This document shows positions 24,604 through 37,595 of a stretch of 64,000 nucleotides of DNA, one piece after another. Under the pieces are notes generated by a model, which made no database searches, was not told where the DNA came from, and was given only the letters and a program-made list of their open reading frames with translations. The stretch's first letter is position 1, and each line of letters begins with the position of its first letter. Source of the stretch: Mesaphorura yosii (taxonomy: Eukaryota; Arthropoda; Collembola; Poduromorpha; Tullbergiidae); assembly GCA_009869945.1 (NCBI GenBank), contig WIXG01000300.1, forward strand, positions 32,982 to 96,981. Direction: 5' to 3'. The position numbers and the translations under genes are program-made.

Positions 24604-27168
24604 GATTTAAGGATCCCAGATATTGAATTTGGAATTTGACAGCTGATTTGATTTGGACTTGCAAATTGCCAGAATTGAGAATTTATTCATTCAAATTGAT
24701 TCCGACAGTACAAACTGCCTTCCACAATAATTTTTTGCACCTTGTTGAGGAGAGACTTGGCAAGATGTCCTATGACAATGGTAACCGAACTGTACTTCGC
24801 CATAATTCCCCAACGAGATCGTTGAGACTGACTGATCGTTGTGAATATCGATTTTATACACGAACATCACCGCAAATGGAACCACGTCGCCACGACTTGT
24901 GACGACTCATTATGCGGTGCACAGCGGCGTGGCAGAGTGACGTGTTGATGGTGATGACCTTTGCGCACATTCTTTTGTCTTATGTCGTGCCTCGTCAGTC
25001 AGTATCGCGTTTAGCATGGCCTGAGAAAACAATAATAATCAAAAGAGTCACAATTATAATATTGCAACTACGAATACAATCTCTCCATTCATCTCGATCA
25101 TAATTTCTTGTCTGGCCAGGCCACGATCATCATCAGCTTTTATTTTCCTTGCTAATCAGTAATCAAAACAAGTAATCGTGTATAGCGTAGCACAGCACTG
25201 TGCCGAGAGAAAGTTCCTTTTATGTATGATAAAATCCAACGATTTGCCTCATAATACGACTGCGACGGCGACGAACCGAGATTCAATTCACGAATTACAA
25301 TTACAATCGTAATGTTAATGCAGTGGTCGGTCCATAAGCCAGCGGCAGCAGCAGCGAGTCATGGCAAATGTTAATGATCGGCTTATGCGAAGAAGCAAAG
25401 GAATTCTCAACTGAATCTTCATTAGTATTATGGCTACGTAGTGCAGAGACGTACGATGTACACGTTGATCTTTGTGAGATTAATTCTTCATCGTCTTCCT
25501 GCTGCATATGAATATTTATTTACAACTTTTGTCATTTCACGATTTACGGCTTTGGCATCCTTCGCCTTGCTGACTTACTTATGTTTGCGTTTAGGCCGGC
25601 TCTTGTGTGGCTTGCGCTGCGGCGTGGGTCAATTGTTATTATTTCATTGTTGAAGGAAATGCATTGAGGACTTGAGCCGTTTCTTTCTATTATTGTTACC
25701 TATTTATTGCATTGTATGACATTTGCCGTGTGCGGTGCAGCTTTGCTGTGCAAGCGCTCATCTCGTCTGCGTCTTCGTGCGCTGCCACTGCAATAACAAT
25801 CATAAAAATTCGAGAGGTTCTTCTAACATTTTTGTGTGGTCATCTTCAGCATTCTCCGGTTGACTCATTTTTCTTCTCAAGATTTAACATTCGATCATTG
25901 CCGCACATGCAATGTACTATTATAGCGGGTTCCCTTTTCGATTTTTCTGTTCATGGTCGTCATGAAGTAATCATTCTGTGGTGGTCAACTGAACCTGCAG
26001 GCATTTCCAGGCGGACCTCCAGAGCAAGGCAAAGCAGATTCATTTTTCTCGATCAATTTTGATGATTGCTTTATTATTAAATTATGCAACAGAAACTTGC
26101 CTGGGCTTTCGTTAACATCGTTATCGGTGGAAAACAATTGATGGACGTGTGAGGTAGTTTTGATTGAATAAAAATGAAGCCACTAACAACCAGATCACAT
26201 TTTGTAATGGACTTGGACTCCTTGATGAAAAAAATTGACCGAACCATTACCCCGTTTACGAGAACCGTCGACAGTCAATCTTAATCTTGCAGCCCTGTCA
26301 GCCAGGGAAAAGGAAAAGGTCACAGTAGCCGAGCTTGCTGCATCTTCGCGTACCTGCGCATTAATTCAGGTTTGAATACCGTGATGACTGACTTGAATAA
26401 TCAAATACAACGACGACGAAGAATGATGATGGTCCGGTGCATTTTATCCGTCCGAAACCACTTTCCTCCACTGCGTATTCACTTATTCAAGTTGGAATTC
26501 ATGCAAAACAAGAACTCACGCATTTTCCTATTATGTTATCACTTATATATGAAATGAATACATCTTGCATAAATTGAATTGGACCAAACCCAACATTCAT
26601 CCTCCATTCCTGTTTTCTGCGCTGATTGCTCCATTTTGCTTGGAAGGTGAATAATGAAGTGTACGCGCAATTAAAGGGCTGCTGTTGGGCCGAGTCAAGA
26701 AGGACCACAACCGTTGATGCTGATAATGATGATGTGAGGTGCATTGCTGAAGCTGAGAGATTTCTTAGCAGTTAGCAGAAGAAGAATGAAGATGCGTCCT
26801 TTTGAAATGAAAGTGCAAGTGCAAACAGAAGAAGTGAAGACGCACTCATGCATCTTTAGAAACAAGCTATAGGAAAAACGTAATCAAAAGATGAGTGGAC
26901 CAACCGCAGTTTTAAATGCTCTTCTTCAATTTCTGTCAATTCTTTTGTATGCAAGGCTGGATCTTGAGTTAATGTGGCAGCGACTCCAGTCTAGCTGGTC
27001 TCTTACTATTTATCACCTCGGCTCGTCTGGTTGGATGAGAACGTCATTTCAAACTGCAATGAGAAAAGGATTTGATGCAAAGCAAATAACTAGCTAAAAA
27101 TTAAGAATAATGGATTAGCATAGTTAACGTAAATTGAAGTAGAGACTAATCAGAATCATGTAAATTGG
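24604..27168. other. Intergenic DNA between the UBE2O-like fragment and the membrane-protein gene
   Basis: No supported gene. Several short overlapping open frames (for example 24636-24902, 25441-25653 and 25712-26062 on plus) show no recognisable domain and no splice context. The right end leads into the candidate promoter of the next gene. Confidence 0.5.
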
Positions 27169-27170
27169 AC

Positions 27171-27178
27171 TATTTATA
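27171..27178 (+). promoter_or_regulatory. TATA-like element upstream of the membrane-protein gene
   Basis: TATTTATA lies about 190 nt upstream of the chosen ATG (27363) of the four-exon membrane-protein gene. It is the best TATA-like match in the near upstream DNA. The assignment is inference from position only. Confidence 0.3.
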
Positions 27179-27362
27179 CAACTGAGGGTTGACCCTTCTT
27201 AAAAATCGCAGGAATCGTCCTCATTTCATGCTTCCAAAGCTTTTACTCCGTGTTTGTCCAGCTGTCTTGAACCGTGGCCGTGGCGTGCAAGAAAAGAACG
27301 ATTTCAAGTTACAATTAAAACGTCAATCAAAAATCGGTTACTTTCTTAAACTTTGGGACAAG

Positions 27363-28107
27363 ATGTCTTACCATTACAATGAAATTTCGGCCACAGCTTT
27401 GCAGAACGAGATCTTCATCCTGGGCGTTCTCCAATTGGTAAGTGTAGTGTTACAAATTCGCACATAAATAAATTTAGTTTGTAAATCCTTTAAATGTGAG
27501 GGGACATGCGATTGGTAATTTCTAATGCAGATACTTGCCTTCTTCTGTATTTTTGGATACATTACTCTTACCACGATGTGTGTCATTGAGATCATGTTCT
27601 TCGGTAAATATACAAAAATAATTTCTTGCGAATTGACGTTCAGCTTTATTAGACCTAAATTGCGGTTTTCATAATCTTTCAGAGGATGAACCCGAGTCAT
27701 TTCTACTGTACGCATCCTTAATTCATACTGGTGAAGCTCTTCTGATCATCATTCTTGGGTTCAACGCAATATTTGCTGCAAAATATGTAAGTAACGCTGT
27801 AGTGAATTTCTACTGATCGAACACCAGGTAATTGACTCCCATTTTGTAGAACACCGTGGACACTGATCGAGGTTGGAACTGGAAGTATTTGGCATACATC
27901 ACCGTTGCAGTTGCTGCTGTCGGCGTTGTGATGACCATCATTTCTGGTTACTACATTTTCATAATTCCACCAGCGTGCCGCATCGGATTTCTAATTTGCG
28001 TGATATGGCGTATGGATAAATTCGTATCGCAATGTGGAAGACTAGCGATACCAACCTACCTTAAGGCAGGACTTGGTTCTCCAGCTCCAGTGGTTCAGAA
28101 GTTTTGA
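27363..28107 (+). CDS. Small multi-pass membrane protein, four exons, unknown function
   Basis: The coding exons are 27363-27437, 27531-27603, 27683-27786 and 27850-28107. Donors are GTAAGT, GTAAAT and GTAAGT; acceptors end TGCAG, TTCAG and TGTAG. Phases 0, 1 and 0 agree, giving 169 residues. The ATG at 27363 was chosen for its context (ACAAGATGT). The frame stays open upstream with another ATG at 27228 (poor context), which would add 45 residues. Hydrophobic stretches lie at about residues 15-49 (after MSYHYNEISATALQNE; probably one or two helices), 55-83 and 96-122 (YLAYITVAVAAVGVVMTII), followed by a shorter one and a polar tail ending APVVQKF. It therefore has three to four membrane passes, no signal peptide and a cytosol-like N-terminus. 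I do not recognise the family; tetraspan or DUF-type arthropod membrane proteins have this shape. The gene structure is clean and the frame intact, so I take it as a real gene. Confidence 0.75.
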
Positions 28108-31100
28108 ATTAGCAAATGCTCTTAGCCAATATTTTAAGTACAATATGTCAGCAATATATTTTAATATCATGAACAATATATTTTAAATAATACACATTTA
28201 CACATTTTATCGCAAAAACGACTTAATTGAAATTACACATGGTTGAGCCGTTGCCGTGCAGTTGAGTCATGACGTGTTCACGACCATTGCATAAGAGTTG
28301 AATATTCCTAGTAAGGAAATGTAAACACAACACAATTATGGAATGGTGCCCCTGTTGCACGCTGTATTCCACAGTGACACAATTCATTTGCAACTTGCTT
28401 TGCATATTGCACGGGATGAATATTTTATTGTTGCAGGTGCATCGAAGAATTGAAATGCAAATTATTCATCGTCTCCTTTCATCCTTCAATTGTCATGTCA
28501 AATGTTGAGGATTTACGTGCCTTATGCGAGCAAATGCAAAATGATGGATACGTCGTCCATGTCCATGAATGAGCAAATGTGCATTTATGCAGCAGCAGAG
28601 GTGCACGCAACTGATTGACACAGTGAACTCCTGGGGTTAGTCCTACGACGATGCATGCACAGCGCAGTGCATGCATGCATGCTACATGTTTTGATGGATT
28701 CATGATGACAAGGTGTTGGAGAAATTCCTGAACAAGTGCTAAAATAATTAAAAGTGTAAAGTACTTGACTTGTGAACACTTGCGAGCGACGCGGTGGCAT
28801 TTAATGCATTAAACTCATATGCTTCATGACTTGCGGGGCAATGCAATGCGAGAGGCAAGTCAGTCAAAAAGTCAACAAGAGTGTAAATATTGTGCTAGTT
28901 CTTCAGATCTTCAATAATTGTACAATCTCCCAAAGTGCTTGGCTCCTGTGCTGATTTACACAATGCTGCATCACATGCTGAAAATGAATCAACGAAAACT
29001 TAAGGGACAGTTTTTGAATTTCCATCAGAAAGTTACAAGTTTTATTCAAGAATTCCATTCTTATTTCCAAGAATCACATCACCGCCTGACAAACTACGTC
29101 ATTACTTATCCCGACATGAGAAATAGACAAAAAGTACACAATAATTTTCAATGCTCATAAAAATGTCTACAATTTGTTTCTTAAGGCACTACAACACAGT
29201 AGGAAAGGACGGAGTCACATTTTTTGCTGCATTTGCCCATGGCCTGGCCGGCCTCGCTGTAGGTCTGCGTGGCTGGACTTCGCCGCACAAAATGGGCTGC
29301 TGCTGTTCTCGCTGATTGTCTGCGAGTTTAATGACATTGTTGAAATGCTTGATTCCTGTTTCACTCCTGTATTGTCTCTGTTCTCTGCAATAATAATGAT
29401 ATGATAATGTCCAGCACAGATTCTGCAGAGGGGGCCAAACCACTTCACAATCAACAATCAAGTTTTCAAAATTCTCAACGACATAATTTACCATGTAACA
29501 TTGCTGTCGTACAATTTATTCCTACTGGGTGAGTATTTACGATGAAATTCTATGTACAATTGTATAGTTGAAGTATTAGCCTACGCTAAATACTAAATAT
29601 CTTATTACTGGTGTACTAGCTAGTTTACTACTATTCAGGAATTAATTACATAATTAGAATTCAACCCCTCGCGTCACGGCACGAGACGAGGAGGTCTGAA
29701 TTTCTCTATCTTATTTAACTGGCACACTTGGAGAATTCATCAGTTTCATTTTAAATATGCAAGCTGCGGCTGCGGCGTTGCAAATTAAAACAAAATGTCG
29801 CTAACACTAACTAGACAACTTAATTCTGTACATGCATTTTTGGAATGTACTAGCACAACCAATTCGAGTGAATTCAAGCTTTTCGATAATTACAGCTTGG
29901 CGTGTACTTAATTTAATTAAATAATTAATCTAAGCTAATCTGGTAATTACATCTCGTGTAAGTAACTAATGATATGTAAGGCGATTCTCTTTGTCGTATT
30001 GCAGCAATTAATGTATGAGATAAAGATAGGCCCCAAGTACGAGTTGCAAGTTGTCGGTAATTAGAAATGCAAGAAGTAAGAAATTGAGGACGAGGCAACG
30101 TAAGACGTAATTATACAAAATGCAACAATGACAAATGACAAAAGCAAGAAAATAGGCTTAACACAACTACAATTATACTTGATCCAATCACCATCGTCAA
30201 CGAGCACACAAACTCAGCCATTCACGTTCACAATTACGGTTGCAATTTTGGCTTGGCTGCCAAATCATATTTTTGAGTCAAGACAGTTCAACTCAAATTA
30301 ATTTGATTGGAATTGTTTACACTTTGAAAGTTACTCATTATTTCATTGCACAAGCGCACATGCACAAACCGCGCGCTCGCTCTTTCCTGTAATTGGTTGG
30401 CTGCTGCGGTGTTACACCTTCTCATTGTTGTAGCGTGAAATCACGAAGCGTGGCGTGTGATTAGCGTGATGAGCACAATTTTCAGGTTAAAAAGTGGAAA
30501 AACTCGGTTTAAGAGCCGCCTAAATCTCAACGAATCGTGGATTCTCATTTTGCTTACGTAAATAGGAAGACCGGGGTTGCGTGCTGCGTGGAGGCAGACG
30601 GATCAAGTTTTTTGCGAGGTAAATTGTGTTCCTAACTTATGATCATTATAATTTAGCATCGTAGACTACAATATTCCTCCACCCTTTTATATTATACACT
30701 CACACATAAAATCTTGAAATTATCTTTTCACTTTTTCTTTTTTACAGCTTTTATAACCGCAAGGAAACACCTTTTAATGACTTTTGTACAAAGGGTTGAG
30801 ACTCCTCCTCCTACGGCTCTTTCCCTGCGTATTTAGAGTTACATTAGTTTTCACTTAAAATGCGAGTTAAATAATTAATACTTTTTTTGTAATGTACTCA
30901 TCAGCAGCAGAGCACAGCGCCCAAAGAAAGTTCAAGAACGGTGAGCCACGAGGGACAATGGACAGGTCACAGAAGATGGACAGAGTGTCCTTATATGCAA
31001 AATGCATTGTATCGTTCCTGCCCTCGCTTTGAGGCTGGCTCGCTGATGGATGGATGCAAAATGCGAAACCCGAACCAGGATACTATAAACTACGTCCCAC

Positions 31101-31602
31101 ACTTAAAATATACAATTACATTAAAGCTATTATAATCCTCTTTGTTTTAAATTCCATAATCACCCGTGCATATATCATGTCAGTCTGCTGGCTTGACGTC
31201 AATAGACGACAACCAGACGTCGTTTTGTAATTTACACGCTCGACTCCACGAATCCGAACGATTTACAAAATGGCAATTATAAATAATGGATTTACGGTGA
31301 ACCCGATCCAATGAAAATGGAAAATTGGCAAATTTGCATACAGAGAAGTTTTCTGACCTTTGGTTCGCCCAACGGTCTCACCGACAAAGTAAAGCGAAAT
31401 TGATTGAAGTGATCTCTCGAATTAACTTATCGTATTGCACGAGTTCCCTGCCCATTGCCTACGCTAAATGCTTAAACTAGTTTGTAATTAAAGCTATTTT
31501 CTTACATTGTACAGGAAAATGACTACACTTAAAGCAAATGTTCACTTAAGAGACGGGACACTTCAGGAAGTTCTGCATTGAATTTGTCTTGATGTCCGAC
31601 GT
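28108..31602. other. Intergenic DNA downstream of the membrane-protein gene and of the bHLH gene
   Basis: No supported gene. It contains the 3' flanks of both neighbours, a short alternating TGCA tract at 28668-28682, AT-rich tracts near 29.9 kb and a few short frames without domains. I found no canonical AATAAA in the minus-strand 3' flank of the bHLH gene. Confidence 0.5.
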
Positions 31603-33270
31603 TCACTCGGACAGCTCCGAACTCGTGAAATGTAAACTCTCACCGTCCGACTCGAGGAGCAAATCGAGATCATCCACAGAACTCACAACAGCATCGACGC
31701 TCCCGATGATGTCGTCAAACATGGGATCGTCGAGACAACTCGCCGCGGACGAGCCTTCATCTGATAGCAAATCATTCGCACAATACTCGCTCAAGTCTGA
31801 TTCAGTAAGCGAACTGAGCGAACCTGTCCTTTCACCGTTGCATTGATTCAGATTGTAATTGCCGAGCATTAAATTGTCGTTATTATTGTTGAGATTGCTC
31901 AATCCAATTAGGTCTTTCAGATTCGCTCCAATTAGCGGCGATTGTTGTTGTTTCTGCTTCTGCTGCTGTTGTTGAGTGCATTCGGCGATGAGCGCCGTCA
32001 CCGTGTGATGATTATGGCTAAGGTACGACGTGGTTGAGGAATGCAGGCTTGGAAGATTTGTGTACTTGAGTTGAGCTGCGGTTGCGGCAGAATTATTCAT
32101 GATTGGAGACGTTTTCTTGCCACGCGTATTCTTCGCTGTCATTTTTGTAGCTAACGGCTTCATTTGAATCTCGAAAAGCGTTGGATTCTTTGACAGCGCG
32201 GAATTATTGCTCCCGTTGTTGGACAGCGTGTGAGATGTGATGTTGATCGTGGTGCTGTTTCGAGGAATCATTGACAGGGTCGACGTGACGTAATGCTGAG
32301 GAGTGTTGTGACTCGGGTTATGATTTGGTCTCGGCGAACAATTCGCTGGAAGTACAACCGATCTCATTACAGTTTGCAGGCATTCCGGAGGAGATGAGAG
32401 CGGCGACAATGTGTAAGATGGAGCGGGCGAAAATTCGGAGGATGACATCGAAGAGGCCACGCTATTTGTGGATGAGAGCGAGAACATGTCATCTTCCACG
32501 TAATGCGTATAGCTGCTGTTACTTGCGGAACTGCTGCAGCTTCCAACGCCAGACGATGGCGAAGCGGTTTGCCGATATTGTGTGGCTGTGAGAACTGGAA
32601 ACTGTGGAATTGTTGCCACGGCTGCTGGAGTCGATGGAGGCTGAGTTGGTTGCAGGCCAGGAATTATTGGAGGGCCTTCACTTGCAGGCGCTAGTGCCGT
32701 TGCTGCCGCTGCACATGGAACCTCGACCGTCGGAGAAGACGTTTCAATCTCCATTAGAGTGGATTCACCTGTACCGACGGCCGGTACGGTTTCAGAAGCA
32801 CCGTTCAACATGTCACTCAGAGCTTGGATGTAATTCATCGCCAATTTTAGCGTCGTGATTTTTGTTAGCTTCTCACACGTCTTTCCTTGAGAATTTGTCG
32901 GCAAAATCGGGTACGAAGGAACAGACTTTTGTAGCTGCTCGAAAGCTGCGTTGATGTCCTTCATCCGATCTCGCTCCCGTGCGTTTGCAGTTTTTCTCCT
33001 ATACTTACTCAGCGGCGGAGGTTTGCTTTTGGGTTTCGGCTTTGCATTTCCTTTCTTCGGTTTCTCTTCTACTCGACGCTTTTCCACTTCAATTCGGTTT
33101 TGGATTGAGCGTGGACGCAGTGAGTATTTTTCGTAATTTTTTGCGTGCACTGCAGCATTTCGAGACTTACACTGTGGTCCGGGTGTTTTGTTTGTACCTT
33201 CTTCATTGTTGTTGTTGTTAATGTCTGCCGTCGCATCTCCCAACTTCTGGTCTACTTGCGCGGCTGCCAT
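31603..33270 (-). CDS. Delilah-like bHLH transcription factor
   Basis: A single exon encodes 555 residues. The start is the first in-frame ATG (33270), in a strong context (ATCATGG); the frame is closed by a TGA upstream. The bHLH domain lies at about residues 90-155: basic region [20 protein letters not shown], helix 1 to SVPSYP, a long loop with GKTCEKLTK, then helix 2 [18 protein letters not shown]. The Asn-Ala-Arg-Glu-Arg core contacts E-boxes. A long loop followed by EKLTKITTL is characteristic of Delilah (dei), an arthropod bHLH factor that in Drosophila acts in tendon-like muscle-attachment cells and wing; that role is family knowledge. A conserved-looking basic motif, [11 protein letters not shown], precedes the domain. 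The rest is low complexity: N-rich near the N-terminus, S/T/P-rich in the middle, a Q/K run ([11 protein letters not shown]) and an acidic C-terminus ([20 protein letters not shown]) that may activate transcription. The gene is isolated in long non-coding flanks, typical of a developmental regulator. Other Atonal-superfamily members are possible but less likely. Confidence 0.85.
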   Translation of the reverse strand: MAAAQVDQKLGDATADINNNNNEEGTNKTPGPQCKSRNAAVHAKNYEKYSLRPRSIQNRIEVEKRRVEEKPKKGNAKPKPKSKPPPLSKYRRKTANARERDRMKDINAAFEQLQKSVPSYPILPTNSQGKTCEKLTKITTLKLAMNYIQALSDMLNGASETVPAVGTGESTLMEIETSSPTVEVPCAAAATALAPASEGPPIIPGLQPTQPPSTPAAVATIPQFPVLTATQYRQTASPSSGVGSCSSSASNSSYTHYVEDDMFSLSSTNSVASSMSSSEFSPAPSYTLSPLSSPPECLQTVMRSVVLPANCSPRPNHNPSHNTPQHYVTSTLSMIPRNSTTINITSHTLSNNGSNNSALSKNPTLFEIQMKPLATKMTAKNTRGKKTSPIMNNSAATAAQLKYTNLPSLHSSTTSYLSHNHHTVTALIAECTQQQQQKQKQQQSPLIGANLKDLIGLSNLNNNNDNLMLGNYNLNQCNGERTGSLSSLTESDLSEYCANDLLSDEGSSAASCLDDPMFDDIIGSVDAVVSSVDDLDLLLESDGESLHFTSSELSE

Positions 33271-36200
33271 GATTGCATCATGCGTCCAGTTTTCGCGACC
33301 CGGGGAAATTGAGACTGCTGCCAAAGTTCACGCAAACCGACGAATGATGGAAATCTTCAATGCGAAGGATTTAGGACGCACACTCGAAAAACACGCTCTT
33401 TAACCCTTGCACGATGACTCAGATGTTTCGTGGGGTCTCCTATTGCCTGCAACTTAGTCAAAGGTTAGTGTTTCTCACACAGTCACGCATTCTTCAATTG
33501 TTCACACTGCGTTGCGTTGTGATGTCCATTTTACATTGATTGAAACGTTTCAACGAATGTGGGAAAATCTGTTTGTTCAATTCTTGATCTCAACCCACAA
33601 AAGAAATTATAACGGCAATTTGGATCGCACGCATCACGAAAATCAATAATAGAATCGGCCGAATCTTGTGCATGTAAATGGCACCTATTTATTACTGCGA
33701 TGTCCGGGACTTGTCATGATGCATGTATGCGATAACGGAAGAATGAGGAATGAGTTTTACAGTTCAAGACTCCAACTCGAAATCTCGACCGTTGCGTAGT
33801 TGTTTCGGAGAAAGGGTTCACAATAATCGTCAAAGATCACAATTCCGAGTCACAGAGTCACGAATGAAGCGAGACATTTGACAACAACAAACGAGAGTCC
33901 ATTTCATCTAGTTTCCTTACTCTTTGTCGTGGAGCACACAATAAATGTCACGAATTCTTACATTCTCATATCCTTGTCCATGTCAACATCAAAAAGTTGA
34001 ATCATTTTTCTTTGGTGCTTGGATCCGACGTACTTAAAACGCACTTGAAACTTTGTCCATGCTACGTTGCTTTGAAGTTTCTTGCGACCATGTCTCACTG
34101 TCACTTCACTTTTGTCTTGATATTCAGCAAATTTTGATTCTGAGAAGATTTCGCCGCTTGCAATTATTTTTCAGCACTGTGCTCCAACTGTCCATCTTCA
34201 ATTATATCGCTCACAAAGAGATCGCATGCTTGCAAGTCTCATTTCAAAGAGAAAACTGTAATAAAAACAAGATAATTGGATTTTTATTTCACTTTTGTCT
34301 TTTGAGTGTCTTGTTAACTTCTTACCATTTCATCTGCCGTCTATTTGTCTTCGTCGTCGTTCGGCTCTTGACAAGTTTCTTTCAGAGACTGAGCCAAGTC
34401 CTTACAAAGTTGTCAATCATACTCAGCAGCTCAGCAACAATCGGTGCACTGCACTGCACAGCACAGAGAAGTTAGACTCAGCAAATGAATGATAACAAGG
34501 TTTCAATTAATACTTTCAATAACTTGAAACTGGAGCAATTTTTCTTATGAAACAAGATCAACGAGTTCTTTGAAGTTGAATTGTCTCAAAATCTCCGAAA
34601 TCTGGTGTTTGATGTCGAGAGGACAATGTTAATGTGTTACTAAACTCAGCGCTTCTGCTTTGGATTCTGAAGAAAGTGGACGATTGTGAGTTGTAAGTGT
34701 TTGTTAGTAGAAAGATTGAATTCGCACTGAACTTTCGTTGGTTGATTCTTTCTAGGCGTCTATCCCATATTTGTAATTTGCACGTTCTCCTCCGGTTGAG
34801 TGGTGACTTAAGAGTGAGGAGATTTGCAAAGAGTTACGCACGATTAATATTAATATTGTTAGCAGCTGAGGTGTTAGGCGCAGATTGACTGACAGGACGG
34901 GATCAGTCAAGACTTGATTCTTGGAGTGCCCAAGTATTACTGAAGGGGCCAGTGTGAAATATCAACTGTTCTTAAAATATTCTGCGGCAGGTACAACAGG
35001 TAGTGGTGGAACGTCAGATCAGATTGGAAACAATACACGGCATACGCATAGTCAGGCCACAGCCACAAAACAGCATCAGCGCAGGTAGATCATTTTGCCG
35101 TTGTGCCCAAGCACGCTCGTCGTGTGTACGTGCGTATTAATAATGTACCCCTTAATAATAGGAATTAACATTAAGCACTAAACACTGAAGTACAGGTAAG
35201 ATGACGAGTGGTACACCGCATACCGGTACACGCCAGGCATGAGATGAAGTTCTCAGTTCATTTCCGATCTTCTGCTGGGATGATGCGATGCAGGTAGAGA
35301 ACGGAGCAGCAGACGATGCAGAGAAAACGCAAGAGGATGCTTACACACTCTGCGGCAGTGTAAATTCGTGAAGAATTATGAAGATGCCGATTTTTGTAGT
35401 AGATTCTTAAGTCAAGCAATTGTGTTTTATACGTACTCCACCTTTAATATGTAAAGAACTGAATATACCACACAGTTGTGTAGTACGGGCTACGGACTCA
35501 GGGGGATCCACGACTGATGATCATGATTATGAATTTTCCTTCAGGAATGAATTCAGTAACATCTTCTCCGTCTTCGGTTGAGCGTCAGAGCACTATCGCG
35601 TGTACTCGAAGACGAAGTCACTCATGAACACTTGGGCTGACAACTCGAGACTTCAATAATGCACTTTAACACCTGAAGCTCTCAACACTGGTTTGGGTGG
35701 ACCGGGCAGTTATGCATGAGTCCTGCATTTGAGTGGAGATGGGAATAAAGCATGAATTCAAAGTGCGCGACGTGACCCATTTTTGGGACTGGCGGCGGAG
35801 GTGGCTGGAATTAATTAGTATTCATAAGCACAACATCCAACCACATTCAGCCACAAAGCCCAGTGAAATTCACTCTGGTGTATTTCGGCACGATGCGTAT
35901 TTTTTCAGACTTCCTTTAATGAGTTTATGATAGTTGAACGAAAATCGTTAATTTTGGAACACACTTTCGAAGGAATGTTTGACTATCGTTCGGTTTCCCC
36001 ACCAGCCTCGCAGCATCCGCCAACATTTGAAGAAGGCTAATCAATTCATTGTTTCAACACAATCACCGATGACTCACAAGGCGAATTCTTGGATTGTCAT
36101 TTGCAGTAATTATCCTGCTTGGCGGGTCGGAATGACTTCTGGCATGAGGACCGATGGTAAGAGGTACATGTCTGCGAACAACCAAATACACAGAAGACAC

Positions 36201-37535
36201 CGATAACGCTTTAATTATATTACCCCGTCCGCCGCGACATGGAATTCGACGGTGTAAAATAAAGTTGTAAATTGTAAAACAATTTATTGCTAAAATATTC
36301 TTATTCATTTGTTTCCAACCCTCACCTCATCTTCTCAACTGGTTCACCCTTCTTTTGTTTCTCGGCACGGCATGCGCTGTCATTGCATTTATAATTTACC
36401 AACAATAACGTGAATCATAAAGTTAACAATGTAGGAACTGAACAGAAACAAGTTTAGTCAGTAAAATTCAGTCAGCATTCAAGCGTTAAAAATTATTTCC
36501 AATGACATCATCGCTTTTTATAAAGAGTTCATTTGGCTTGGCTGGTTCGAGTTTGAAGCTTGAGCTGTTATATTTTATGTGATTCGCAATTTAAGCGAAA
36601 CAATGGCCGGTTGACTTCGTTCTTGAAATTAGTGGGTAATTCAGTAGCTGCCGCAGCAGGATCCAAGTGAAGTAGTCTGTGTTTATTGGCAATGATTAAC
36701 AAATTTGAAGAAATACGCACATCACGATTTAATTCACGATCCTCGTGCAGGAACAGACGCCCACGCATATTACTTGCGAGCTGCTGATGTGCAACCAATT
36801 GTTGACAAAAATACTTTCATTGTCCTCGCAGTTGTTGTCTTTGCCTTTGCCTTACATCTTATCATTTTATTGGTGTCTCTCCGCCAATAAAGATTACAGC
36901 AATTATGTTTACTAATTTTTCGATGCTTGACTAGCTTTGGCTTGCCAAGGTCCACAGGGTTGTGGCTGCGGTCGCGTTGAGGCATTGAGGTACTTCTGTC
37001 CCTGTCTGACTGACTCATTCATTCATTCATTCGAAAGATGAATTCCTAAATCAGCAATCACCTAATGGCCAAACCAGCTACCAGTTGTAAAAGGGGACAG
37101 AAACTTGTTCTGTGTAATGCAGAAGTGTGTGACTATTGCTAAAATGACAATGCGCGACAACTAATTAAGCGAAATGTTGCAATTTTCGTGTGAAGATTTC
37201 GAATACTACAAGAGTCCACCGAATATGCAAAGCAAAGCCAAGTTAAAAATCGGTGCGTCGTGTGTGTAATTCCATTAAGTATTCATTGCATTGTTAGTGA
37301 AAATAAATGAGTCGGAGCTGGGATAAAGGCTGTGGATGAGAAATGAGTAAGTTTTTGTTGCCGATGAGGATGATAACATCTTTGGTGCCGGAAGTCTTCT
37401 TGATCTTTTGCCCACGGTCTCGGCCGACCGGCAAAGGAGTCCGAGTCACCTGCACATTGACCAGTACCAAAATGCAAGGATTGCGGTACCCGGCGGCGCA
37501 GGTATTCTGTCGCCTCTGCTTTTGACTGACTCATT
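33271..37535. other. Upstream region of the bHLH gene and spacer to GNMT
   Basis: No supported gene. The first kilobase or so should hold the 5' UTR and promoter of the minus-strand bHLH gene. A plus-strand frame of 140 codons at 34053-34475 is hydrophobic and shows no domain, and I take it as chance. An ATTC microsatellite lies at 37015-37032. A coding-looking island that is open on both strands lies at 37297-37530 and is reported as a finding. Confidence 0.5.
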
Positions 37536-37541
37536 TTTATT
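37536..37541 (-). terminator. GNMT poly(A) signal
   Basis: On the minus strand AATAAA (written TTTATT on plus) lies about 55 nt after the GNMT stop codon, a fitting place for the poly(A) signal of a short 3' UTR. Confidence 0.7.
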
Positions 37542-37595
37542 CTTTACATAACAGCATAACATACCATCACATAAACACAAACACAACAGCAATAA

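Noticed and set aside
28668-28682. Alternating TGCA tract, considered as a Z-DNA or regulatory element
   Set aside because: Only about four units long; such tracts are common and nothing nearby supports a function.
34053-34475. 140-codon hydrophobic plus-strand frame upstream of the bHLH gene
   Set aside because: Hydrophobic bias follows from pyrimidine-rich DNA; it lies in the probable 5' flank of the minus-strand gene and shows no family motif.
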